Shown: positions 1 to 12,249, numbered from the stretch's first letter. The stretch is 64,000 nt of DNA from Phreatobacter sp. (GCF_027532945.1 NZ_JAPZTZ010000009.1:124001-188000), one strand, 5' to 3'. Notes: generated by a model not told the origin, from the letters alone. Made by a program: numbers and translations.

Positions 1-1148
1 TCAGCGGCAATGCCCGGACCCTCGTCGCTGATTTCCACCACCGCGCATTCGCCAACGCGGAACAACGCGATGGCGGCGGTCTCGCCATACTTGAGCGCGT
101 TGTCGACGATGTTCGTGACCGCACGGTCGATGTCGAGGGCCCGGCCGCGAACGGCGAGGCGCCCGGTCTCGACCATGGTCACGGGCTTGCCGACATCCTG
201 GTAGCGATCGGCGATCGTCTGCAGGAGGCTGTGCAGATCAAAGGTGGCTGACTGGCCCGTGCCGCGACCGTCGCGCAGATGACTGAGGGCGCTCTGGACC
301 ATTGCGTCCATCTGGTCGAGATCGGCCAGCATCCGTGCCTTTTCCGGCGTGTCCTCCAGCATCTCGGCGCGCAGGCGCAGCCGGGTGATCGGCGTGCGCA
401 GGTCGTGGCCGACGGCCGCGAGCGTACGCGTGCGGTCCTCCAAGAGCCGCGTGATGCGCTCCTGCATGCGGTTGATGGCCTTCGAGACGGTTCGGATCTC
501 CCGCGGTCCTGTCTCCGGCAGCGGCGTATGCGTGTCACCGCTGCCGTAGGCTTCCACCGTTGTCTCCATGGCCCGAAGCGGGCGCAGGAGGAACAGCGCC
601 GTCCACGTGCCGAGAAGACTGAGGATGAGCAGCAGGAAAATCGCGGTTCCGATCACCGCGCCGCCGAACCCGGGAGGCGCGCCAGGCGGTTGATCGAAGG
701 GCAGGGTGACCGCCACGACCGTTCCGTCGCTGAGGGTAACGGGGATGCGGACGCGGCGCGGGTCGTCGCTTTGCTCGGGGTCGGCGACGACAAGATTGCC
801 CCTGAGCAGGCGGCGCAGGTGCTGCGCCCGGGGATCCTGGGCGCGAGGCGACCCGCTCGTCTGTGCAAACGGATAGGTGAGGGTGAGGCCCGGCGAGGCC
901 TGGGCCATCCGCGCGATGAGGGCGGCTCTCTCGGCGAGCGGCGCGGCATCTAGCATTTGTACAAAGCCGGCCACGCGGCCTGTTGTCTCGGCTGGATGCT
1001 CCGGGGGAGGGCCACGGCGGATCGACACCACGGTGATGTAGACCGCGGCATGGAGCAGCAGAACCGACATCACGACCAGCAAAGCGATCTGTGCCGCGAT
1101 CCGGTCGGGCAGCAGGCGCGTCCAGAACCGGCCGCCCTCGCGCGCCAT
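1..1148 (-). CDS. Sensor histidine kinase, EnvZ-like (3' end cut by window edge)
   Basis: Inner-membrane histidine kinase expected to phosphorylate the regulator encoded just upstream. About 382 residues are visible. There is an N-terminal membrane segment (about residues 16-40), an extracytoplasmic part, a second membrane segment followed by a HAMP-like linker, then the H-box VGHDLRTPI with the phospho-acceptor at about His248. The N-box (NIVDNALKYGE) and the first glycine box (DEGPGIA) follow, and the window ends there, so the last part of the ATPase domain is missing. The ATG overlaps the regulator stop codon (TGATG), which indicates translational coupling. The stimulus cannot be told from sequence. 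Confidence 0.9.
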   Translation of the reverse strand, partial: MAREGGRFWTRLLPDRIAAQIALLVVMSVLLLHAAVYITVVSIRRGPPPEHPAETTGRVAGFVQMLDAAPLAERAALIARMAQASPGLTLTYPFAQTSGSPRAQDPRAQHLRRLLRGNLVVADPEQSDDPRRVRIPVTLSDGTVVAVTLPFDQPPGAPPGFGGAVIGTAIFLLLILSLLGTWTALFLLRPLRAMETTVEAYGSGDTHTPLPETGPREIRTVSKAINRMQERITRLLEDRTRTLAAVGHDLRTPITRLRLRAEMLEDTPEKARMLADLDQMDAMVQSALSHLRDGRGTGQSATFDLHSLLQTIADRYQDVGKPVTMVETGRLAVRGRALDIDRAVTNIVDNALKYGETAAIALFRVGECAVVEISDEGPGIAA

Positions 1149-1867
1149 CACGACGCCTCGACGTCCGGGGTGAACATATAGCCGCCGGAGCGCACCGTCT
1201 TGATGAAGTCCGGCCGCTGCGGGTCGGCCTCGATCTTGCGCCTCAGGCGCACCACCAGGATGTCGATGCTGCGCTCATTCGGCCCGGCAGCGCGGCCCTG
1301 CGTCAGGTCGATCAGCTGGTCGCGGCTGAGCACCCGGCCGGGCCGCTGGCAGAGCACCCGCAGCAGGTCGAATTCGCCGTCGGTCACCGAGACGCGGGCG
1401 CCTGACGGGTCGGTGATGGTGCGTCGAAGCGCGTCAAGGGTCCAGCCGTGAAAGCGGAAGAGGTGGGCGGCATCCGCGGGCAGCGTGTCCACAGGCCCCG
1501 ATGTCCGGCGCATCACCGCACGCACCCGCGCCAGCAGCTCACGCGCGGCGAAGGGCTTCACCAGATAGTCGTCGGCGCCGATCTCCAGGCCGATCACCCG
1601 GTCGACCTCCTCCCCCTTGGCCGAGACCATGATGATGGGGATCTGTCGCTGCGCCCGCAGGCGGCGGCAGATGGACAATCCGTCCTCCTGCGGCAGCATC
1701 ACGTCGAGGATGACGAGGTCGATGCGGCTGTCGGCAAGGATCCGGTCCATCTCGCGACCGTCACTCGCGGTGGAGACGCGGAACTCGTTGGCCTTGAGCA
1801 GACGCGCCATGAGGGCGCGAATCTCGCGGTCGTCCTCGACGATCAGAATGTGCGGCTCGGTGGACAT
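1148..1867 (-). CDS. OmpR/PhoB-family response regulator
   Basis: DNA-binding response regulator of 239 residues. The receiver domain covers about residues 1-120, with the acidic pair after HILIVEDD, the phosphorylation site Asp55 (VILDVMLP) and the conserved Lys in DDYLVKPF. The C-terminal winged-helix domain ends in the usual VRLRRKIE...VRSGGYMF pattern. I start at 1867 (MSTEPHILIV) because family proteins begin just before this strand; an ATG 31 codons upstream would add a basic, unrelated leader. It forms an operon with the histidine kinase and is divergent from the gene at 2053, a possible target. Confidence 0.93.
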   Translation of the reverse strand: MSTEPHILIVEDDREIRALMARLLKANEFRVSTASDGREMDRILADSRIDLVILDVMLPQEDGLSICRRLRAQRQIPIIMVSAKGEEVDRVIGLEIGADDYLVKPFAARELLARVRAVMRRTSGPVDTLPADAAHLFRFHGWTLDALRRTITDPSGARVSVTDGEFDLLRVLCQRPGRVLSRDQLIDLTQGRAAGPNERSIDILVVRLRRKIEADPQRPDFIKTVRSGGYMFTPDVEAS

Positions 1868-1899
1868 GGGCCGAGGATTAGGGGAGGCGGGCGGTGCCG

Positions 1900-1957
1900 G
1901 GAAACGCAAATTTGTTTCCGTCTGTTTCACGTCACGGGCTCGGAAATCAACTGAAAC
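1900..1957. promoter_or_regulatory. Candidate binding region for the OmpR-type regulator
   Basis: The gap between the divergent genes holds four GTTTC/GAAAC half-sites. GGAAAC (1900-1905) and GTTTCC (1914-1919) form an inverted repeat. GTTTC recurs at 1924-1928, exactly 10 bp after the copy at 1914, and an inverted copy lies at 1953-1957. Direct repeats spaced by one helical turn are typical of OmpR/PhoB-family sites. Assignment to the adjacent regulator is inference. Confidence 0.4.
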
Positions 1958-2052
1958 CAAGTGATACGTGCGAATAACGTCTCATTAAGCCTGCGGGCGC
2001 GTCCTCGTGGATGTCAGCGTACCCCTGCCACCGCCATCCACAGGAGGCTCCC

Positions 2053-2616
2053 ATGACGACGACGATTTCCTCGTCCTCGTACGGCATGCAGCGGCTGTCG
2101 CCGCGCGACATGCTGCAGAATACCCTCGCATCCCAGGTCGCGTCCGGCGCGGTCTCGTCCTCGGACGAGAGCGCGCTCTCCAACGCCCTGGACACCATCG
2201 ACCAGGCCATGAAGGCCGACCGCGGCTCGTTCTCCTCGACGCGCATGGCACCGCCATCTCCGGACGAGGCCAAGCAGAAGATCAGCGACCTGATCTCGCA
2301 GCAGGTCGAGGCCGGCACCCTCACCGAGGACCAGGCCAAGGAACTGCAGGAGGTCTTCGACAAGACCTTCTCCGGCGGCCCGCGTGGTCACGGCGGTCCC
2401 CATGGCGCCGGCGGTCCGCCCCCCGGCCCGCCGCCCGGCGAGGACGGCGACAGCAGCACGACCACTTTCACGATCACCACCAATGATTCGGCGGTCAGCA
2501 CGGCGCTGCAGGACTTCCTGAAGCAGCTTCAGGACAAGCTCGGCTCCGGCTACGGCACATCGGGTGAGGCGACCTCCGGCGCGACCACGTCCAAGCTCTT
2601 CGACGTCACCGCCTGA
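2053..2616 (+). CDS. Uncharacterised Gly/Pro/His-rich protein
   Basis: 187-residue protein that I do not recognise. The start at 2053 is chosen because a perfect AGGAGG lies at 2042-2047. The first 25 residues are Ser/Thr/Met-rich with no clear signal peptide. Residues about 25-110 look helical, with a segment (LISQQVEAGTLTEDQAKELQ) resembling EF-hand-like or DUF proteins that alternate acidic and helical stretches. A low-complexity Gly-His-Pro stretch follows (about 110-140), then a Ser/Thr-rich segment and a second helix (LQDFLKQLQDKL). It is divergent from the two-component operon, so regulation by that system is plausible. A secreted, metal-binding or cell-envelope role would be a guess. 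Confidence 0.75.
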   Translation: MTTTISSSSYGMQRLSPRDMLQNTLASQVASGAVSSSDESALSNALDTIDQAMKADRGSFSSTRMAPPSPDEAKQKISDLISQQVEAGTLTEDQAKELQEVFDKTFSGGPRGHGGPHGAGGPPPGPPPGEDGDSSTTTFTITTNDSAVSTALQDFLKQLQDKLGSGYGTSGEATSGATTSKLFDVTA

Positions 2617-2788
2617 TCGCTCGTCGACCCGCTCCAGGCCGTCGCGCTTGACCGGCGCGGCGGCCTTTTCGCGTCGCTTGTCCACCGCCGCGGGCGGGCA
2701 GGGCGGTCCAGTGCTTCCCATCGGCGGGAAAGGCGTCTATAGGGGCCGCTTAATCACGCGACCCGACGTTCAGGGTAGGCGGTTGCGG

Positions 2789-2823
2789 GAGGCTGGCTCT
2801 TGGGGAGTCCGGCCTCTTTTTTT
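2789..2823 (+). terminator. Terminator-like hairpin in the carB leader
   Basis: GAGGCTGG (2789-2796) pairs with CCGGCCTC (2809-2816), with one G-T pair, around a 12-nt loop, and is followed directly by seven T residues (2817-2823). It ends 47 nt before the carB ATG. A possible -10 (TCTATAGG) lies upstream near 2736, so the hairpin may sit inside the carB transcript and act as an attenuator; it could also simply terminate the upstream gene. Confidence 0.55.
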
Positions 2824-2870
2824 GCGCCGCGCGTCCCTGACCCAACGAGCCTTCCAAGGGCCGGAGCCTC

Positions 2871-6200
<3,330 letters not shown>

Positions 6201-6253
6201 TCCCGGCACTCTCCGGGACAGGGGCTGCCGGAAGGCGCTTCGCATAACAGGTG

Positions 6254-6296
6254 AAGGTTCGCGGGGCCGGCGTCCTCGGCCCGCGGACCTTTATTC
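6254..6296 (+). terminator. Hairpin between carB and greA
   Basis: AAGGTTCGCGGG (6254-6265) pairs with CCCGCGGACCTT (6280-6291), 12 bp with one G-T pair, followed by a weak T-rich tail (TATTC). It could end carB transcripts or lie in the greA leader, 31 nt before the greA ATG. Confidence 0.5.
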
Positions 6297-6322
6297 GTCA
6301 TTGAAAGGCAAGGGCGAGCATC

Positions 6323-6796
6323 ATGGAAAAGGTCCCGATGACCGTCGGCGGTTTCGCCAAGCTCGAAGCCGAGCTGAAGGAGCGCCAGCAGATCGAGCGC
6401 CCGCGCATCATCGCGGCGATCGCCGAGGCCCGTGCCCACGGCGACCTCTCGGAGAACGCCGAATATCATTCCGCCAAGGAGCAGCAGTCGCTCAACGAGG
6501 GGCGCATCCACGAGCTGGAGAGCCTCATCGCCCGCGCCGAGGTGATCGACGTCACCAAGCTCTCCGGCGAGACGGTGAAGTTCGGTGCCACGGTGAAGCT
6601 CGTCAACGAGGACACCGAGGAGGAGCGCGTCTGGCAGATCGTCGGCGACAGCGAGGCTGACGCCAAGGCCGGCCGCATCTCGATCTCCTCGCCGCTCGCC
6701 CGCGCCCTCATCGGCAAGAGGAAGGGGGCCACGGTCGAGGTGAACACCCCGAAGGGCCCGCAGAGCTATGAGGTCCTGGACGTTCGCTGGGGCTGA
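6323..6796 (+). CDS. greA: Transcription elongation factor GreA
   Basis: 157 residues, the family length. GreA enters the RNA polymerase secondary channel and stimulates cleavage of backtracked RNA. The N-terminal coiled-coil hairpin (about 1-75) carries the conserved tip ([18 protein letters not shown]) with the acidic pair that works at the polymerase active site. The C-terminal FKBP-like domain ends with the typical pattern [18 protein letters not shown]. It stands alone behind carB with a good terminator after it. Confidence 0.98.
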   Translation: MEKVPMTVGGFAKLEAELKERQQIERPRIIAAIAEARAHGDLSENAEYHSAKEQQSLNEGRIHELESLIARAEVIDVTKLSGETVKFGATVKLVNEDTEEERVWQIVGDSEADAKAGRISISSPLARALIGKRKGATVEVNTPKGPQSYEVLDVRWG

Positions 6797-6825
6797 GGCC
6801 TGTCCGCACCGTCCCGGCATCGCAG

Positions 6826-6854
6826 CGGCGCCCCGACGGGCGCCGTTTCCTTTT
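6826..6854 (+). terminator. Terminator after greA
   Basis: CGGCGCCC (6826-6833), loop CGAC, then the perfect complement GGGCGCCG (6838-6845), followed by TTTCCTTTT. Confidence 0.75.
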
Positions 6855-6939
6855 CGGGCGCTGAAACATAGCGCCGTCCTGTCGCGTCAGGGTTGAAACG
6901 GCCAGCGGCGATCATCGGCACAGAACGATGGAGTGCCCG

Positions 6940-7887
6940 ATGACCCTTGCCCCGTCCCGCCGCGCCGTCCTAACGCTCGCCAGCGCCGGCTTCTTCATCC
7001 CCGTCACGGTCCTTGCCCAGGGAGCGGCGACACGCGCCCCGGCCGCGCCGGATGCCGAGCTCCAGGCCGCCATTGCCAAGTCCAACGCCTACACAGCGCT
7101 GATGAACCGGACGCTGCGGGCCATCGAGTCCTGGCAGCGCTACCGCAGCTGGGTGAACATCCAGCAGGGACCGACGGGCCGCGAACGCTATATCAGCTAC
7201 GGGCTCTACAGCCTCTACGACGTGCGCAGCGAGCTGGAGAAGGCGGAAGCCGCGACCGCCCAGGAACCGGCCATCCCCGATCTCGACGACGCCATGCGCC
7301 GCTACATCCAGTCCTATCGCGAGCTCGCCCCGCTCATCACCCGCGCCAACGGCTATTACGAGCGCAAGGACTACGAGGACGACCGCATGGCCCTCGGCCG
7401 CGAGCTGCACCGCCAGATGGTGCCGGCGGCGGAGGCCTTCCTGAAGGATCGCGCCGATGTCGAGGCGGCGATGAGGGTCTTTCGCACCGACCTCAACCGC
7501 CGCGAACTCGCCGACATCGAGCGTCGCGAGGGCCGGTCAGCGCGCTGGCACGTGCGCAACGTCCTCATCGCCGCCCGCGGCGTTATGGACTTGATGCCGA
7601 GCAACGACGCCCCGCGCGTCAACATGGCCGCCTTCGACGCCGCGATCGCCGCCTATGCCGCGGCGCTGCGCGAAATGGACAAGCTCAAGGAGACCGATCC
7701 GGACGGCGCCTCGATCATCGACAGCCAGGCGAGTTCCTGGCTCGGGAGCCTGCGCGAATATCGCCAGAAACTCGCTCGCGCCAATGGCGATGGCCGCCGT
7801 GCGGCGGGCCATGAATCCATGTGGATCGTCAACAATTACAACATGATGGTGTCGATGTCGGAAACCCGGCTGCGGACCCGGCGGTGA
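6940..7887 (+). CDS. YiiG-like DUF3829 secreted protein
   Basis: 315 residues starting at 6940, where GGAG lies 6 nt upstream; an in-frame ATG at 6928 is less likely. The N-terminus (SRRAVLTLASAGFFIPVTVLAQ) is a signal peptide, possibly Tat type. The core resembles E. coli YiiG and other DUF3829 proteins: an all-helical start with LNAYTxLMN-like and RYRSWVNIQQGPTGRERYISYGLY segments. The molecular role of the family is not known. It is followed by another exported protein but the 110-bp gap argues against tight coupling. Confidence 0.8.
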   Translation: MTLAPSRRAVLTLASAGFFIPVTVLAQGAATRAPAAPDAELQAAIAKSNAYTALMNRTLRAIESWQRYRSWVNIQQGPTGRERYISYGLYSLYDVRSELEKAEAATAQEPAIPDLDDAMRRYIQSYRELAPLITRANGYYERKDYEDDRMALGRELHRQMVPAAEAFLKDRADVEAAMRVFRTDLNRRELADIERREGRSARWHVRNVLIAARGVMDLMPSNDAPRVNMAAFDAAIAAYAAALREMDKLKETDPDGASIIDSQASSWLGSLREYRQKLARANGDGRRAAGHESMWIVNNYNMMVSMSETRLRTRR

Positions 7888-7998
7888 GGCGACCTGCCGC
7901 GCCTCACGCGCGATCACGCGGGGTTGAGCGGAGAGGCCCGGTCTGATGGACTGGGGGCCAGCGTTTGAGGTGAAGCTGCAGCACCCGGGAGCCCCGCC

Positions 7999-8352
7999 AT
8001 GCCGAACCGTCGCCATCTCGTCGCCGCCATCGCCGTTCTCGCCATGCCCGCCGCCGCGCTTGCCCATCACGGCTGGGGCGGCTTCGACACCTCCAAGGTG
8101 CTGGACCATACCGGTCCCGTGGCGCGCTCGACCTATGCCAATCCGCACGGCACGCTGTTCATGGTGAAGGACGGCGAGGAACTGACCATCGAGCTGGCGC
8201 CGACCTCCCGCATGCAGGCCCGCGGCCTTGCCGAGGGGGATGTCGCAGCGGGCAAGACCCTGCGCGTCTATGCCTATCAGAACCGCGGCAATCCCAAGGT
8301 CTACCGCGCCGAGTGGGTGGAGGTCGCAGGCCGCCGCGTCGAGCTCAGGTGA
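7999..8352 (+). CDS. DUF6152-like exported protein
   Basis: 117 residues with a clear Sec signal peptide (residues 1-22, cut after ALA). The mature protein starts with HHGWGGFDTSK and continues with a beta-rich body containing ANPHGTLFM, the pattern of small DUF6152 proteins. GGGAG lies 7 nt before the ATG. It converges with and overlaps the 3' end of the membrane-protein gene at 8345 by 8 bp. In other genomes such proteins often sit beside DUF6644-type membrane proteins, as here. Function is unknown; a periplasmic metal role is only a guess from the His-rich start. Confidence 0.75.
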   Translation: MPNRRHLVAAIAVLAMPAAALAHHGWGGFDTSKVLDHTGPVARSTYANPHGTLFMVKDGEELTIELAPTSRMQARGLAEGDVAAGKTLRVYAYQNRGNPKVYRAEWVEVAGRRVELR

Positions 8353-8818
8353 AGGCGATCCAGCGGCCAAGGCCAAGCGCCGCGAGCCAGCCTGCGAGCG
8401 ACACGGCGCCGGCGAACCGCGCATAGGGTCCGGGGCGCTCGCCCTCGTCGGGGAGGCGGCCGAGGAGGCTGAAGGCGATCGCGTTCAGGCTTGCGGCTGC
8501 GACGACCACAAGTTTCGCCCAGACGACGGGATTGGCGAAATACTCGCCGGGTCGTGCGGAGAGCAGCATCACCCCGGTCGCGAGCGACAGGGCGAGGCCC
8601 GTGGCGGCGACCCGCCGCAGCTGGTCCGCGGCAAGGCGGGGCAGGGCCGTGAGCCCCACCAGCCTCAGGTCAACGAGCAGGATCCCGCCGATGAGCAGGG
8701 CGAGCCCCAGCACGTGCAGGCCGGAGACCAGGGCATAGAGCGGCGACGACAGGGCGATGCCGCTGGCGCGGCCGAGTTCGGTGAGGAGGCCCGTCAGCGC
8801 CTCCACCGGATCAGCCAA
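8345..8818 (-). CDS. DUF6644-like integral membrane protein
   Basis: About 157 residues from a TTG start at 8818. The frame stays open further upstream, but that part lies entirely inside the GatB/YqeY gene, so I use TTG. Four hydrophobic helices are visible: around LYALVSGLHVLGLALLIGGILLV, RRVAATGLALSLATGVMLL, VWAKLVVVAAASLNAIAFSLL, and the C-terminal FAGAVSLAGWLAALGLGRW. The pattern fits DUF6644/DUF2214-type membrane proteins of unknown function. The first bases overlap the end of the upstream gene by 8 bp, suggesting coupling. Confidence 0.75.
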   Translation of the reverse strand: MADPVEALTGLLTELGRASGIALSSPLYALVSGLHVLGLALLIGGILLVDLRLVGLTALPRLAADQLRRVAATGLALSLATGVMLLSARPGEYFANPVVWAKLVVVAAASLNAIAFSLLGRLPDEGERPGPYARFAGAVSLAGWLAALGLGRWIAFT

Positions 8819-9263
8819 GCAGCTGCTTGACCAGCGGGCTCGCCTTGCCGAAATCCATCTGGCCGGCGAAGCGGCCTTTAAGCTCGCCCATGACCTTGCC
8901 CATGTCCTTGACGCCGGCCGCGCCGATCTCGGCGATGACGGCAGCGATGGCCGCCCTGGCCTCGGCCTCGTCCATCTGCTGCGGGAGATAGGCGCTGATG
9001 GTCGCGATCTCGGCATTTTCCTGGGCGGCGAGTTCGGGACGGTTGCCCTCCGTATAGAGGCGTGCGCTTTCCTGACGCTGCTTCACCATCTTCTGCAGCA
9101 GCTGGAGGATCTCGTCGTCGCTGAGCGGCTCCTTGCCATTGCCGCGGGCCTCGATGTCCTTGTCCTTCAGCGCCGACTGGATGAGGCGGATCGTCCCGAG
9201 ACGGCCCTTGTCACCGGCCTTCATGGCCTCCTTGACGTCGCTGGTGAAACGGTCGCGCAGCAT
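8811..9263 (-). CDS. GatB/YqeY domain protein
   Basis: 150 residues, the full length of the YqeY family. The domain is all-helical: an N-terminal helical bundle (MLRDRFTSDVKEAMKAGDKGRLGTIRLI) and a C-terminal part ending GKVMGELKGRFAGQMDFGKASPLVKQLL, which resembles the tail of GatB that contacts tRNA. The family is widespread but its function is poorly defined, and no GatCAB genes are near. In many alphaproteobacteria it is divergent from carA, as here. Confidence 0.92.
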   Translation of the reverse strand: MLRDRFTSDVKEAMKAGDKGRLGTIRLIQSALKDKDIEARGNGKEPLSDDEILQLLQKMVKQRQESARLYTEGNRPELAAQENAEIATISAYLPQQMDEAEARAAIAAVIAEIGAAGVKDMGKVMGELKGRFAGQMDFGKASPLVKQLLG

Positions 9264-9418
9264 GGGCTGTCTCCTGGCCGGGGGAAGGCCCGGCGCCGCA
9301 TGCGGCGAGGGGGCAGGGGCCTTCGGGGAATGGAACCGGCAGGTCGCAGGGGATTTTCACCGGGGCAGCGCCCCATTCCTTTTGACCGATGCCGAAGTCG
9401 CCGCTATGTAGGCGCCTC

Positions 9419-10612
9419 ATGACACACAGACAAGACGAATCCGGCTGGAGCGATCCCAAGCCGACCGCTTTGCTCGTCCTTGCGGACGGCACCGTGATCG
9501 AAGGACAGGGCCTCGGCGCCGAAGGCATTGCCGATGGCGAGGTCTGCTTCAACACCGCCATGACCGGCTACCAGGAGATCCTCACCGATCCCTCCTATGC
9601 CGGTCAGATCATCACCTTCACCTTCCCGCATATCGGCAATGTCGGTGCGAACGACGAGGATATCGAGACGGTCAACATGGCCGCCGCCTCAGGCGTCCGC
9701 GGCGTTGTGCTGAAGGCCGCCATCACCGATCCCTCGAGCTACCGCTCCAGCGGCCATTTCGACGCCTGGCTGAAGCGCCGCGGCATTGTCGGCCTCTCCG
9801 GCATCGATACCCGCGCGCTGACAGCGCTCATCCGCGAGAAGGGCATGCCCAACGCGGTGATCGCCCATTCGCCGACCGGGACCTTCGATATCGAGGCGCT
9901 GAAGCGTCGCGCCGCGGGGCTCCCGTCCATGGACGGCCTCGACCTCGTGCCCGGCGTGACCTCGTCGCAGCGCTATCCCTGGTCCGAGACGATCTGGGAG
10001 TGGAACGAGGGCTACGGCAAGGCTGGCGAGGGCCGCTTCCACGTGGTCGCGCTCGACTACGGCGTGAAGCGCAACATCCTGCGCCTGCTCGCCAATGCCG
10101 GCTGCCGCGTCACCGTCGTGCCGGCCAATGCCAGCGTCGAGGACGTGCTCGCCCTGAAGCCCGATGGCGTCTTCCTGTCGAATGGCCCCGGCGACCCGGC
10201 CGCGACCGGCGTCTACGCTGTGCCGGTCATCCGTGCGGTGCTCGAGAAGAAGATCCCGACCTTCGGCATCTGCCTCGGCCACCAGATGCTCGGCCTCGCT
10301 GTCGGCGCGAAAACCATGAAGATGCACCAGGGCCATCACGGGGCGAACCACCCGGTGAAGGACATGGATACCGGCAAGGTCGAGATCACCTCGATGAACC
10401 ATGGCTTCGCCGTGGACGAGGCGACGCTGCCGGCCAATGCCCGGCCGACCCATATCAGCCTCTTCGACGGATCGAATGCCGGCATTGCCCTGACGGACCG
10501 CCCGGCCTTCTCGGTGCAGTACCATCCCGAGGCGAGCCCCGGCCCGATGGACAGCCATTATCTCTTCGATCGCTTCGTCGCGATGATGGAGACCGCGAAG
10601 GCTGCGGCCTGA
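9419..10612 (+). CDS. carA: Carbamoyl-phosphate synthase small subunit (glutaminase)
   Basis: 397 residues. CarA hydrolyses glutamine and channels ammonia to CarB. The N-terminal CPSase domain covers about residues 15-160. The C-terminal class I amidotransferase domain carries the nucleophile Cys285 (FGICLGHQ) and the His369/Glu371 pair ([10 protein letters not shown]). I choose the ATG at 9419 because family proteins start just before [16 protein letters not shown]; an ATG 10 codons upstream is possible. A -10-like element (CTATGT) lies just upstream at about 9404. A strong terminator follows. Confidence 0.97.
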   Translation: MTHRQDESGWSDPKPTALLVLADGTVIEGQGLGAEGIADGEVCFNTAMTGYQEILTDPSYAGQIITFTFPHIGNVGANDEDIETVNMAAASGVRGVVLKAAITDPSSYRSSGHFDAWLKRRGIVGLSGIDTRALTALIREKGMPNAVIAHSPTGTFDIEALKRRAAGLPSMDGLDLVPGVTSSQRYPWSETIWEWNEGYGKAGEGRFHVVALDYGVKRNILRLLANAGCRVTVVPANASVEDVLALKPDGVFLSNGPGDPAATGVYAVPVIRAVLEKKIPTFGICLGHQMLGLAVGAKTMKMHQGHHGANHPVKDMDTGKVEITSMNHGFAVDEATLPANARPTHISLFDGSNAGIALTDRPAFSVQYHPEASPGPMDSHYLFDRFVAMMETAKAAA

Positions 10613-10711
10613 CGGGTGTCGGCGGCGTCCTGCGCCGCCCACTTGTCCACGTTATCCACAGGTTGCAATGGCTGCGGCGGCGTGTCGCCGTGTTGCAGCA
10701 AAGAAACGCGA

Positions 10712-10746
10712 AACGCCGCCCTGCCAGATGGTTGGGCGGCGTTCTT
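10712..10746. terminator. Terminator between carA and the RlpA-like gene
   Basis: AACGCCGCCC (10712-10721) and GGGCGGCGTT (10734-10743) form a perfect 10-bp stem with a 12-nt loop. The T-rich tail on the + strand and A-rich bases before the stem allow use by both convergent genes. Confidence 0.75.
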
Positions 10747-10776
10747 CATGTAAAATCCTCGCAGTGTGGCGTTATG

Positions 10777-11127
10777 TCAGTGCCGCGCGACACGCACCCG
10801 CCCGACACCGCGGTCGATGAGGCCGATCTGCCGCGCCGCGCCGCGCGAGACGTCGACGATCCGCCCGCGGACGAAGGGGCCGCGATCAACCACGGTGAGC
10901 ACGGCCGAGCGGCCATTGGCGAGATTGGTGACGGTGATCTTCGAGCCGCAGGGATAGGTGCGGTGGGCGGCGGTCATGGCCTCCGGATTGTGGCGGCCGC
11001 CACAGGCTGTGCGTCCGGGGAGCTGGTACCAGGAGGCGAGGCCCGTGCTATCGGCCAGGGCGGGGGTGAAGGGCGCAACGGCAAAAAACACCGTGCACAG
11101 CGCCGCGAGGCGCGTTCGGTTTGTCAT
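10777..11127 (-). CDS. RlpA-like septal ring lytic transglycosylase family protein
   Basis: 116 residues: a Sec signal peptide (1-25, cut after ALA) and a single double-psi beta-barrel domain. Visible motifs are STGLASWYQLPGRTACGG, the HRTYPCGSKITVTN strand and VVDRGPFVRGRIVDVSRGAA with the catalytic-type Asp. Well-studied RlpA proteins are longer and have a C-terminal SPOR domain for septal peptidoglycan; this one has none, so it may be a soluble periplasmic wall enzyme or binder. Confidence 0.88.
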   Translation of the reverse strand: MTNRTRLAALCTVFFAVAPFTPALADSTGLASWYQLPGRTACGGRHNPEAMTAAHRTYPCGSKITVTNLANGRSAVLTVVDRGPFVRGRIVDVSRGAARQIGLIDRGVGRVRVARH

Positions 11128-11361
11128 GATGATCTGTTTTCAGCTTTCGCGCGGCGAAGCCTGCGCGGGTGGGTTCCAGCGGCGCGGGCGTCTTCGCTCA
11201 CGGGCCGCCAAGCGGGACCCGCGCTGCTAAAGCCGAAATGAGACCAGAATGGGGCCCCGCCGCCCTTCCATGCGCGCGAAGGCCTCGACAGGCCCCGACG
11301 ACTGCGCATCATCGACGGAAGGGTCGCGCTTGCGGACCCTCAAGCGAAGGACAGCGGGACC

Positions 11362-12237
11362 ATGAGCGGAACCTGGCGCGTCGGCGACCTCACCATCCAC
11401 CGGATCGTCGAGCAGGAGGGCGCATTCCTCGACGCCTTCGACATGCTGCCGGGCCTGACACCGGAGCTGCTCGATCAGGAGCGGGGCTGGCTCGCCGCCG
11501 CCGGCGGGCTTGCGGCTGACGGGCGCCTGAGCCTTGCCTTCCAGACCTATGTCGTCCGTACGCCCCATCACGTCGTGCTGGTCGACAGTTGCATCGGCAA
11601 CGGCAAGCACCGGCCGACCCGTCCCGACTGGCACGAAAAGGCCGATACGCGCTTCATGGACGGGCTCGCAGCGGCAGGGCTTGGCGTCGGCGACATCGAC
11701 TACGTCTTCTGCACCCATCTCCATGCCGACCATGTCGGCTGGAACACCCGGCTGGAGGATGGCCGCTGGGTGCCGACCTTTCCGAAGGCGCGCTACGTCT
11801 TCGGCCGCGGGGAATACGACCACTGGCAGGCGGCCGATGCCAAGGCGCCGGTCTTTCCCTTCCGGGACAGCGTGCTGCCGGTGGTCGAAGCGGGGCGGGC
11901 GGAGCTCGTCGCCTCCGACCATGCCATTGGCGACCACATCCGCCTCCTGGCGACGCCCGGCCATACGCCGGGCCATGTCTCCGTCGCCTTCGGCAAGGGG
12001 CGGGACGAGGCGGTCGCCCCCGGCGACCTCATCCATTCGCCGCTCCAGGCGCGTTATCCCCAGCTCTCGACCAAGTTCGACGTCGATCAGGGGCTGGCGG
12101 CGGTGACCCGTCGCGGCTTCCTGGAGCGCTATTGCGACACCGAGACCCTTTGCTGCATGGCGCATTTCCCCTCGCCCTCGGTCGGGCGCATCACCCGCTG
12201 GGGCGAGGGTTTCGCTTGCAGTCCCGTGGATGTGTGA
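11362..12237 (+). CDS. Metallo-beta-lactamase-fold hydrolase
   Basis: 291 residues with all main metal-binding motifs of the fold: HLHADHVGW (His119, His121, Asp123, His124), ATPGHTPGH and PGDLIHSP. The sequence resembles the MBL hydrolases related to N-acyl-homoserine lactonases and lactamase-like thioesterases, but there is no signal peptide and I cannot assign a substrate. It stands alone, convergent with msrP 12 bp away, and divergent from the RlpA-like gene across 234 bp. Confidence 0.88.
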   Translation: MSGTWRVGDLTIHRIVEQEGAFLDAFDMLPGLTPELLDQERGWLAAAGGLAADGRLSLAFQTYVVRTPHHVVLVDSCIGNGKHRPTRPDWHEKADTRFMDGLAAAGLGVGDIDYVFCTHLHADHVGWNTRLEDGRWVPTFPKARYVFGRGEYDHWQAADAKAPVFPFRDSVLPVVEAGRAELVASDHAIGDHIRLLATPGHTPGHVSVAFGKGRDEAVAPGDLIHSPLQARYPQLSTKFDVDQGLAAVTRRGFLERYCDTETLCCMAHFPSPSVGRITRWGEGFACSPVDV

Positions 12238-12249
12238 GGGACCCGGGCC

